A program made the translations under genes and the position numbers. Positions 31,428-39,747 of a stretch of 39,747 bases of DNA are shown here, piece after piece; positions within the stretch are counted from its first letter, which is position 1, and each line of letters starts with the position of its first letter. The stretch lies in assembly GCA_015501595.1 (NCBI GenBank), contig JADNRX010000471.1:1-39747 (forward strand), written 5' to 3'. This DNA is from Hymenopellis radicata. Its lineage: Eukaryota > Basidiomycota > Agaricomycetes > Agaricales > Physalacriaceae. The notes under the pieces were generated by a model. That model saw nothing but the letters and a program-made list of their open reading frames with translations. It did no database searches and had not been told where the DNA came from.

Positions 31428-32307
31428 ATGCAGCTGCTTCCCTGCCAGAGCAAGTCACCCCCGACACAATCACCGAGCCTAACAGGATGGCACCGCTATC
31501 ATCGCACGTCCTCCACGGTACGTTCCTCCTTGCAGTAAACTACCAACTCTACAAAGCTCGCCACAGCTACTGGACACACGAACGCCCGCTATCCCCATAA
31601 CATACACCTTCAAGAACTGGAATGCCGAAACGAACACCATGATGCTCACACCGCCTCCCGACCTCGACTCTTCGACACCCGTCGCGCCGTCCTACAGAAT
31701 AACAATATCACTCAACATGAATCCGTTCTTGCCGATTTCGTACAAGACGTCCATCTACAGACCTTTGGGCGGGAGTAGTACGGACGAAACACTCCTGGGA
31801 CAGTTCGAGTACGTTTGCAGTGATCGAGTATGAAAACGCAGGCTAATTTTGTCTGTAGAATAGCGATCAACTATAGCAGATCTGTGTTAACGATGGGAGA
31901 CATCAGCACGCGCATTTCGAACGTCCTAACACAGATCAATTTCTCCTCGGTACGCCTCCTCACCCAGTGGATATTTTGCTAGTACTCATGGTTTCCAGCG
32001 CCACTGGCTATGGAACCTCCACAGCGTAACTCTACGCTGGGACTGCCGCACGACGCTAGAGGACGGCACAACGATGTGCATCGTAAGTGCTGCGCTTTCT
32101 TGCCAAGCCATCAAACTCACACCGTGTGGCGCACAGTGCTATTCAACCGACGCCTCCAAAAGCCAACTAGCAACTTTCATCCCGCCTCCCATACAGGCAT
32201 CGCCTCCACTCCCCGACCCAGTACTAACAGTCTTCCCCGACGGACACGAATTCTTCGACCACCTCCTCATCTCATGTCTAATAATCGAACGGATGCTTAC
32301 AATGTAA
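31428..32307 (+). CDS. DUF6593-like protein, copy B
   Basis: Exons 31428-31517, 31567-31808, 31859-31949, 31999-32082 and 32137-32307 join to 225 residues from MQLLPCQSKSPPTQS to IERMLTM. The core reads PITYTFKNWNAETNTM, APSYRITISLNMNPFLP, TLLGQFEIAINYSRSVLTMG and DGTTMCICYSTD, fitting the DUF6593 pattern (beta-rich, function unknown). Relative to copy A one C is missing at GAACGCCCGC (31584-31593), so the YWTHERPA segment is lost. The frame is rescued by entering exon 2 in another phase from the upstream ATG, giving STLLDTRTPAIPIT. The second half keeps the frame that copy A lost. It may be expressed with a new N-terminus. Whether the upstream ATG is used is unknown; AG just before it could also be an acceptor. 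Confidence 0.6.
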
Positions 32308-32791
32308 AAAAAATGCATTTACAAACTGCACAGTTCTTGTATAATTTAATCTGATATGTATGAATATTCCATCGTTAGATTACTGCTGGTGGTATCATAA
32401 TGTTGTCGTAACTTGGAGGTAGATCGTTATCTCTCGTGGACGAGGCACGAGTTGACGGGAGATTGAGGTTTGTGTTACCGAAGAGGCACGCCGTCCACGA
32501 GAGATAACAGTTTGTGGTAAGTACTGTCATCGCACGCTGTGGTGGCGAAGCCAATTCGACCATTTCCTCATCTCATGGCTGATAATTGAACGAACCGTAT
32601 TCTCCGGAGTCCTAAGACACAGCGAATGCTTACAATGTAATAAAATGCATTTACAAAACTACACAGTTGGTATAATTTAAATAAACTGAAGGTGTTATAC
32701 AAATGTTGGCTAGACTAAGATATGTACGTCGTTAGATGGTGGTATTACTATGTCGTCGTAGAGTAGAAAGATATATCGTTAATTATAAGCA
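32308..32791. other. Convergent spacer of duplication copy B
   Basis: About 480 bp between the DUF6593-like and lipase stop codons. It holds ATAATTTAATCTG and TATAATTTAAATAAACTG, plausible polyadenylation regions. Lacks the extra block seen in copy A. No gene. Confidence 0.55.
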
Positions 32792-34700
32792 TTAGGATCG
32801 TGGACGAGAAGAGTCCGGGAGAGGAGCGGATCGTGGATGAGAAGAGTCCGAAGGCTCCTCTCCCGTGGCATTCGCGATGTCCTCTCCGGTAGTCATCGTC
32901 ACACCATTTTCGAGCAGCGTCGGCGAGGATTGTCGACGCGGCTCCTCGTCTGCCACCTGCACGCCCTCCCCAGCCTTGTTGGTGCTCCCACCACTAGAAG
33001 GCGGCCCACCCTTCTTCTGCGGTGTCAAACTCGGCTGGTTCTCTACTCTCTCAGCCAGCATGTCGGCGATTCCAAGATAAAACGTAGCTGGCCGGAATTT
33101 GATCTCACGACCGGTCATTGAAGCCCACTTGTAACGGGCGGTATTGATCCACCCTACGAGATCAAGGTGATTGACGTGCTCAAGGGTTCCCAAGTACGTG
33201 CCCTGCCGGCAAGTTAGCCTTGGATCACATAATGCAAGAAGAACAACATACCCATTTTGCGGATTCGACGGATACGAGGCCGTCGTTGGGTCCTTCCTTG
33301 TCCATCATAACCGAATGGGACCACTTCCACGTATCCACAAAGCCGGGGTCGTAGGACGCGCCCCAGCTAAAGTACTTGACGCCCTCAACATCTTTCACAT
33401 GCTCATTGAAGACGCGCATGTTTTCCAGTGTCAAGAATTCAAAGGCTTTTCCATCACCGCCGCCGTTTGGTAGCATATCGAGAATGTTCAAAAAGGAAGG
33501 CATCCGGTTGGCGCCAAGTGTAGCAAGAAAGTAATCAGCAAAGGCTGACCCGCGATGAGGAGTCGCAATGGTGGTTATAGAGAGAACAGTGAATTTGCGC
33601 TGTGGGAGCATTGACGTGAGATAGCGGCAGTCGAGGCCGCCCATACTATGACCTGAAGAGTCAGAGTCAGAGTCAGTATGCAAGGCAAGTAGAAAAAATG
33701 ACCTATGAGATGAACGCTGCGTCCAGGGTATACTTCGGATATCTTTTGTTCTAGGACTTTGGCTCGATCTATAGGGCTGCTGGTGGCGGGTACTCGTGTT
33801 ATCAAAACTTCTGCGCCATTGGCTTCCAAGACCTCTTTGATTCCTCGCCAATGCGAGACTTCCATAGGCGCTATTGCGGGCCCTATTGTAACGGAATCGA
33901 ATCCTAGGAGACCATGACAGAACACGATAGGGTTTTTGGGAGCCCGATCTATGAATGGTACGATTGAGAATGCAGCAAGTACAGTAAGAGGAAAACATAC
34001 ATTTATTGCGGAAATTGTCCGTTTCCTCCTCGACAGTTTCTCGCCTATCCTCTTCTCCCAACAGCTCATCAACCTGCTCCTTGTTATTTGAGAACCAGAA
34101 CCAATTCTTGTTCCAGGAATTTGAGCTGTCGAGCGAGGCCGCAGACGTTGATATTGAACGCGTATGGGATAACCGTCGAATGTCGCGCTGAGAAACAGAG
34201 CGGAGGGCATCCAATGAAGTGCGCTGCGTCGGGGATTCGCTCAGTATTATTGGCCTAGTCGAAGTTGGGCTCTCGGCGGCAGTGGATATAGAATACGACT
34301 CAAACCGACTCGACGTGGATACTGTTGCTGTAGGCATCGTTGACCGCGCGAGACTGTCAAGGAAAGGCGGGGAATGCGGTGTGCCGTGATTATGGTGAAA
34401 TGACTTTGGTAATCTGGCTATTGGCGGGAGTGTAGGGAGGAGAAGCGGTTCATTCAGAGCTTCGTTCAGGGAAGCGAGGCCGGGAGATGGCGGTGTAGAT
34501 GCTCTTGTAGAAGGAGGTGTCGATGGCGACGACGACAACGGTGATTGCGATGGACTGGCGGTGTGATATGGAGACCAGCTTCCTAGCCATCGGAGGACTG
34601 GTTGGTGAGAGAGGGTGCGAGAGGGCTCCGACGCCGTCTTGGACGACTTTAACGCCACCTTGGACATGGTGGGGCGCAACATGCACGACGCGGTGTCCAA
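32792..34700 (-). CDS. Tgl2-like alpha/beta-hydrolase lipase, copy B
   Basis: Minus exons 34700-34001, 33948-33703, 33652-33252 and 33202-32792 join in phase to about 585 residues. The exon plan is the same as copy A. The catalytic frame is preserved: FCHGLLGFD at about 243-251, GHSMGG with Ser318, GPNDGLVSVE, and LEHVNHLDLVGW in the last exon. Only scattered substitutions separate the domains (for example MRVFNEH against MRAFNEH, EVADEEP against EVAEEEP). The N-terminus starts MDTASCMLRPTMSK and is unrelated to copy A before about SHQPVLRW, because the duplication ends there. The gene is divergent from the small zinc-finger gene, 121 bp apart, so they may share a promoter. Substrate is inferred from the family only. 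Confidence 0.82.
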
Positions 34701-34821
34701 CTGCGGGGTGGTTTCTGAATTTGGTCACCTTCCGGATTCGGATTCGGCCCGATCTGGCTCTCCAACTGCAGGTTGATATTCGACGTCGAACAGCGGACAA
34801 AGTGAAGATTGTAGTACCGCC

Positions 34822-35228
34822 ATGTTACCGTCTGTCTTGCCCCCTCAACCAGCTATTCAGGATGGTCAGTACTCATTGCACTCACACTGAATTCAATCAA
34901 CTTGGTCCACAGATTCTACAACAGCTGAGGATCTGACCGCTGCCCAAGGTTTGGCAAAAGTCACCTCACCTAGCGAGTCAGTGTCCTTTTTCTATTAGAG
35001 CGTAATCAGCGCTGATATTACTACACTCAGGACGCCTCTCTTCCTGTGCACTTTACCTGGTACTTCAATTGAAGCGCGCCGTTATCTAAAACTCACACAC
35101 CCTGTGTAGATTGCTTTCGGCTATTCCCAAACCGCGACCGAATAATGGCTCATCGAAAGCGCGATCATCCGAGCCTGCCCGAAGAAATCGACGCGAAGGA
35201 CGCGAACATTATGACGTGGAACGAGTGA
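34822..35228 (+). CDS. Small C2H2 zinc-finger protein
   Basis: Exons 34822-34864, 34913-34976, 35031-35059 and 35110-35228 join to 84 residues, MLPSVLPPQPAIQDD to ANIMTWNE. A single C2H2 finger reads LFLCTLPDCFRLFPNRDR, then IMAHRKRDH, with Cys42, Cys47, His60 and His65 (C-x4-C-x12-H-x4-H). The third intron (35060-35109) cuts the finger between the two cysteines. Everything else is short and polar, so the protein is little more than one finger. It could bind nucleic acid or be the remnant of a larger factor. All four exons are in phase with canonical introns. Divergent from lipase copy B. Confidence 0.72.
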
Positions 35229-36590
35229 ACGCGCCTTAGGGTCCAGTGTCCTGGCATTTTCAGTGACAATGGACGCTGGAAGTGATCATTTCGCGTCGCT
35301 CTTTACTCATACAGGGAGCCGCATTAGACCCGTACCACGGATCGCTGGGCTCACCGCTTGCGCGCCACTAAGCTCTACTACACATTGGGATTCTCAAAGA
35401 CCGCCGATTGATGTATGTCACCTTTCTTGTACAGCTCGCTGAAGGGATACGTACCAAATTGCACTGGTATTAGGCGCTCTTCAGGCCTCGTGTGTGTGAG
35501 AAGCTGACGACTTTATCCGGCAAGATCGCAGAGATAACATTGGATAACATTGACATATACTGTAGAGCGCGGCGTGAGCGGAAAGTTGTTGCATGGAAAG
35601 CTGGACGCCCATTCTCATTCTCAATTCATCACACACCTCCACGAATGAGACGGAGTCAGCTCCTGGTCCGAGTATACCGCGCGGTCATATCTATTTTTAA
35701 TGAGCATCAAGTTTCTTTTGGCTAGTCTAGCGCCTCACCACTATTCGCTTGAGAAGCTCTAAAATCGGAGCTCTCTTGAAACTTGAACATCGAACGCAAC
35801 TGACCGGCGTTTAAACATTTGCTTGCGCCACAAACGATCTTCTATCCGATTCGGTCATGTCGGTTATCCTTCGGGTATGATTGGGTATCGGTCTCGACGG
35901 TTACTCGACGGGGGTGTATAGTTCCAGCCCCTTGGGTCTTTAGATTGTTTAGAAAGCAGCCTATAGGTTTGAAGACTGAGATGAGTCAATGGACCATTTT
36001 TCGAGGAAGGTTGGAGGAATGAGCGAACTGTCCCAATACGGCACGCGATGGTCAATTGGAATTTAGTCTGAGCGAGGGCCTCTTAAGAGGCGATCATGAC
36101 GTTTACGCAGCACCTTTTTTTGGTGGAATCTCAGCAAATCCTTACGGCGATCAACACCTGCTTTCCTCCACCACCTTCGTCACTCCAGCAGCCCCTTCGT
36201 ACATACGCGCTGGCAGTGGCAGTGTTTTCGCGATGCACGGTCGGCTCTGGCCCGGCTCGGTGTAATTGCAGGGGCTCAAACCGGCAACTTCACACCGCCT
36301 GTCGATCGACCTTCTAGAGAGTCCAGTGGCATCGTGTTTCCCACAGGAGCCTGCGAATTAAACAGATTGTTTGCTGGACATCGTCTGCGTCTTCGAGAGA
36401 CAGTTCACGTCGATACGGTCGCAAAGGGTTTGTGACAGACATCTATGATCACTGCCCGACCGCCAAGGAACGCGCGAAGAACCCCGCCCATGTTTGAGTT
36501 TCGTGACAGGTACCTGGCGGATTTCCACGTGTTGGTATATATATTGAGCGCTCTCATGACCCTGTTGAATCTCCTGCTATCTTCTTTCCT
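35229..36590. other. No gene recognised
   Basis: About 1.4 kb. Frames at 35492-35725, 35819-36022 and 36056-36317 (+) show no motifs. A long 3' UTR for the zinc-finger gene and the promoter of the KRE6-like gene could account for the ends. No element termini seen. Confidence 0.35.
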
Positions 36591-37328
36591 ATGGCCACCG
36601 CGTCCTCCTCTCGTCGCAGCTCATGGATGAACAACTATGAAGCCGTCGAGCTCGAGGTACCGGATGGGGACCTCGTACGCTCGTCCAAAGTCTTCACACC
36701 ATCGCCCTTGAACCCCTCCATGCCCTCGAGTTCCGCCACAGTAACTCGCTCCGCCACCACCTCCTCCCACTCCCCGCTAAACTACGACTCGCCCTCGCCG
36801 CGCAAGTCCGACTCACCCTCCCCGCCACCACGATTCGTCCGCTCGTCGTCGTCCATGACAAACATCGGTCCCCGCATGCCTTCAGAGGACTCCCGTATAC
36901 TGGGCTCGCCCGGGTCGCGCGGCTCTATGATTCTCTATCACCTGCCCATAGACGGTCCTCTAAGCCCGCCTCCCAACATGAACCGCCTAACGATGATGTC
37001 CACACATTCCCGCGACTCGACCATATCATACTCTTCTGATTCGAAATATCCGGGTCAATTAAACGAGCACGACGTGCAACCTTATTTGTTCGATCCAGAG
37101 CTTGATGGTGGGACGTTCGACAAGGAGGATTTGGAGGCGTTGAGTGCAGAGCGGTCGCGCATGTCTTGGCGCGGTATGATTAACGTCGTGGCGTTGGTTT
37201 CGATCTTGGCCGGCGTCATAGGCCTGTTCGTTATCTATCCTGTGACCGGGCTCGACAAGTCGGGGAGACAGGCAAGGATTGTGGGGAATCACTACATTAA
37301 TGGGACGGGCCAGGCGACAGGCTTTTGA
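36591..37328 (+). CDS. KRE6/SKN1-like N-terminal region without GH16 domain
   Basis: A single open frame of 245 residues from MATASSSRRSSWMNNYEAVE. The first 180 residues are Ser/Pro-rich and cytosolic in type. LFDPELDGGTFDKEDLEALS and SRMSWRGMINV lead into one membrane helix, VVALVSILAGVIGLFVIYPV (about residues 199-218), then a short lumenal piece with HYINGTGQATGF. This layout matches type II membrane proteins of the KRE6/SKN1 family needed for beta-1,6-glucan synthesis, which continue after the NGTGQ motif into a GH16-like domain. Here a stop follows at once, and no GH16 motif is visible in the remaining plus strand. Either the protein is naturally short, the 3' exons were lost, or an unusual intron was missed. 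I see no standard donor near GGGCCAGGCGACAG. Confidence 0.6.
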   Translation: MATASSSRRSSWMNNYEAVELEVPDGDLVRSSKVFTPSPLNPSMPSSSATVTRSATTSSHSPLNYDSPSPRKSDSPSPPPRFVRSSSSMTNIGPRMPSEDSRILGSPGSRGSMILYHLPIDGPLSPPPNMNRLTMMSTHSRDSTISYSSDSKYPGQLNEHDVQPYLFDPELDGGTFDKEDLEALSAERSRMSWRGMINVVALVSILAGVIGLFVIYPVTGLDKSGRQARIVGNHYINGTGQATGF

Positions 37329-38464
37329 CTCTTATTCCCTTGTTCACGGTTTTTATCTTATTTATTTATCATCACGGTACGTCTTCCATTCCTTGAAGCA
37401 TTCAAACCATTCTGACCGACCTTTCAGGACATTCCTCTTCTTACACATCGGTCTTAATCATTGGTACACTCCTTTAGCACTGCTCGAATAATACCCTTGT
37501 TGTATTTGACGTTCATTCACTGCCATGGATCTGGGCTGTGCGCCGCAAGCGCCCAACGATGTCGCCATTTTCATGTTTCCAATTGTCAAAATGTCAGGAT
37601 GTTGCGATCTTCTTCGCTACATGTGATGTGCCGACGCCAGATTTCTATCACGTCCTCCTCGGATACGCACAAAGGCAGTGTCGATTTGTCTACGATCTGA
37701 ACCGGTACCCAAGTAACGCTCTGATGAACGTCGCATCAGTCGCATCATTAATATCAGAGTTGAAAAACTTAACAGGCCACAGACATGTAACGACTTTGAG
37801 GCGCAATTATCGCCAGGCCGGTAGAGACGCCTCAGACCGCGTATGCCAATGTTATCTCTGCGATCTTGCCGGATTAACTCGGGGCTTCTCCCACACATTG
37901 TTATTCTCTGCTGGCAAGAGGTAAGAGTGTAAGCCGATTGAGGTTTGCGCTCCGAAAGAGGCGTCGATGACTCCGACTTCTCCTCTTACCACGACGGTGA
38001 TCTCTCATCTTTCGATTCACTCGTCGCTCGTGCTATTAGCACTCACGACTCTTTTCTGATGCATATACATATTTCTTAGTTTACAGGTCGGGTACAACTT
38101 CGATCCCTAGGGCCTGTAGCCTACGACGGAGGGAGGATTCAATTCAATCATTCAATCGCGATGGAGTGAACACAAACGAGGCCTGAAGCTTTGAAGCGCG
38201 CCGAAAACCAATACAACTTTATATATATGCGGCGCGGTACAAGAAAGTTGACATATCTACATTACATGTCAGTTAACGGTGTTTAAGAATCCCAATGTTA
38301 CTTAGTGGCGCGCAGGAGGTGAGTCCAGTGCTCCATAGCATGGGTCCAGAAGCAATCACTTTCCAGCATCAAGATTTATCGAGTAATAATATATACCTGT
38401 AAAGTACAAGCATTACTGCAAGGTAGCTACAAATAACAGATAGAATATAAAGGATCACACAAGT
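37329..38464. other. No gene recognised
   Basis: Frames at 37538-37924 (+) and 37617-37898 (-) overlap and lack motifs. I searched it for GH16 sequence belonging to the KRE6-like gene and found none. TATATATATG near 38221 is AT-rich. The right part would hold the 3' UTR of the chromatin-remodeler gene. Confidence 0.35.
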
Positions 38465-39747
38465 CTAATCAGAATCTACAACCATCACATCGTTTCTCAG
38501 CGCCGCAGCGTTAGCCTCAGCGAGAGCCTTCTTCTTCTGCTTCGTGAGGATCGAACGGAGATGCGCCACAGTCACCGACATCCCAGGCATAGCCTCCAGC
38601 CTCTTGATCTCCTTCGACACGCTAAAACAAAATGAGGCTACGTCACTTTTGGATGCGCAAAAGGACACATACCTTCTAGGACCTAGCGTTATGGTCGGAC
38701 AGTTCTCCAACGGATGATAGCCCTGCGTGCAGACGACACAAGGACCATCAGCCTTGATCTTCTTCTTCAGCGGCGCAGATATCAATGGGCGCAGGAGACG
38801 ACGACCGCTTCGAGGTGCTCGCGACGGGAACTGCTCGACGGGGCGGAGGAGGAGAAGGAGCTGGGCGCTTCGTTGCCGGAACTATGTGCCCCCGAGGAAG
38901 ACTAGGCGCAGAGACTTTTGGTGGCTGCGCCACCACCGGCTTCGGCTTTTTCTTGACAGCCGGCCACAAGAGGCCGCTTCTCAACAAGGTGTAGCGGTTG
39001 ACCTGCGATCAAGTGGGTCTGTTTGCGTCTATAAAGAACCTCGTCGATGGCTGCGATGGCCGCTCGCTATCGTGCGAGGAATCAGTCGATGCTACGAGTG
39101 CTAGCCAAAGAAAGTCACATACCCTGTCTTCGATAGGTTCATCATCGGCGTTGAGAAGCAACATTTGGCGGTACTCGGCAAGGTTGGCGCTGTCCTCCGT
39201 CATAGGGCACTCCGCCTCTCCATCTCCGTGACGAGAACCGCAAAGACCGCAGTTCTCGACATGGACGTTCTGTATCTGGTGAGCGGTTTGTCCTTCTTCG
39301 GCTTTCGAGTGGGAGTCGCGCTGGTCAAATCCCGCATCTCAACATCTCCGTTTACGCCAGGAGCGTCGTCATCGCTGCTGTCGTCGTAGTCTTCAGGATG
39401 GGGGTCCGAACCCGCAAAGTCTGATTCCTCGTCGGACGACGCCGATGGCTTCTTGCCCTTCGTCGACTTCTTGAGAGGGGATTCCTCGTCAATGTACCTG
39501 ACTGGTATGGCGGTCGCTTTGCGCCTCGCACCGCGCCCTGACAAAAGCCTCTTGCTGCGCCTGAATTTTCTGGCGTTCAGCGTTGATCTTTTGGAGAGTC
39601 ACAGCCCATGAGTCGCCCTGGTCCTCGTCTCGGACCTCCTCCAATGTATCCCGGTCGGCAGTCCAGATCTTCGCAAACGAGAACATGCCACCACCCTCTT
39701 TGCTAGCATCCTGTTCGTCTCCTTTTTCCTGTTCGGTCTTTTCGATG
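38465..39747 (-). CDS. Mit1/CHD-like chromatin remodeler, C-terminal part
   Basis: Runs off the right edge, with the 5' end and SNF2 motor outside the window. Minus reading: KEGGGMFSFAKIWTADRDT, EDQGDSWAVTLQKINAERQK, then SGRGARRKATAIP, an acidic SDEESDFAGSDPHPED stretch, CGLCGSRHGDGEAECPMTED (zinc-knuckle-like C-x2-C-x3-H-x6-C), NLAEYRQMLLLNADDEPIED, IAAIDEVLYRRKQTHLIAGQ, a Pro/Lys linker, then CVVCTQGYHPLENC (C-x2-C-x4-H-x4-C), and a last exon with SKEIKRLEAMPGMS ending VMVVDSD. From memory this matches the tail of basidiomycete Mit1/CHD-type nucleosome remodelers. Two frame changes are needed: an extra T at the TTTT near 39544, and an apparent loss near 39270 before NVHVENCG. They cancel. 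Joins near 38,945 and 38,790 are also ambiguous (weak introns or further indels). Confidence 0.6.

Larger units (their letters stand above)
31355..34680 (+). repeat. Segmental duplication, copy B
   Basis: Direct-orientation counterpart of 19225-22741, starting at GGTTTTGATCTT and losing similarity after GGGGCGCAAC. Shorter than copy A mainly because it lacks the roughly 200-bp block near 20.5 kb. Intron positions are the same in both genes. Confidence 0.9.

Overview
The window is nuclear DNA of a filamentous fungus, most likely a basidiomycete of the Agaricomycetes. The genes are split by many GT-AG introns of about 45-60 nt. There is an intron-bearing tRNA-Asn. The gene content (a DUF6593-type protein, a many-exon P450, a Crinkler/RHS-type NTPase, a KRE6/SKN1-type N-terminus, a Mit1-like remodeler tail) is typical of mushroom-forming fungi. 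All exon joins were made by eye from splice signals and reading phase. No search was run, and family names rest on remembered motifs.

Layout. 1-300 (-): an inner fragment of a Rho-type GTPase beside a degenerate minisatellite. 1.7-3.9 kb: low-complexity, possibly coding sequence in which the splice-donor-like string GTAAGCCCT recurs five times. 3.9-5.7 kb: no gene recognised. 5.75-7.21 kb: short hAT-type elements, one nested in another, two with perfect 8-bp target duplications, next to tRNA-Asn(GTT) (-). 7.45-8.31 kb (+): intact splicing factor SF3A2, starting with a 4-nt exon and an 8-nt microexon. 8.6-10.3 kb: two halves of what looks like one Fab1-like gene, now back to back on opposite strands. 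11.2-12.6 kb (+): P-loop NTPase, probably short at its C-terminus. 12.8-14.0 kb (-): intact seven-exon glutathione S-transferase, with a TA-flanked inverted-repeat element just upstream. 15.4-17.4 kb (-): an eleven-exon cytochrome P450 with two opposite 1-nt frame breaks. 18.4-18.9 kb: another hAT-type element with a perfect 8-bp duplication.

The main structural feature is a direct segmental duplication of about 3.4 kb (19,225-22,741 and 31,355-34,680). Each copy holds a DUF6593-like gene (+) facing a Tgl2-like lipase gene (-). Both lipase frames are intact. The DUF6593 pair has diverged by small indels: copy A is frame-broken, and copy B stays open only by using another start and frame. The 8.6 kb between the copies has no gene I can name, but it holds several multi-exon frames that splice cleanly (23.27-23.93 kb -, 25.14-26.33 kb +, 30.84-31.21 kb +) and a set of GC-rich hairpins.

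Right of the duplication lie a small C2H2 zinc-finger gene (+, 34.8 kb), a KRE6/SKN1-like N-terminal region lacking its GH16 catalytic domain (+, 36.6 kb), and at the right edge the C-terminus of a Mit1/CHD-like chromatin remodeler (-) with two zinc-knuckle motifs and paired frame breaks. Overall this is a mosaic of conserved housekeeping genes, decayed or rearranged genes, and short DNA transposons.
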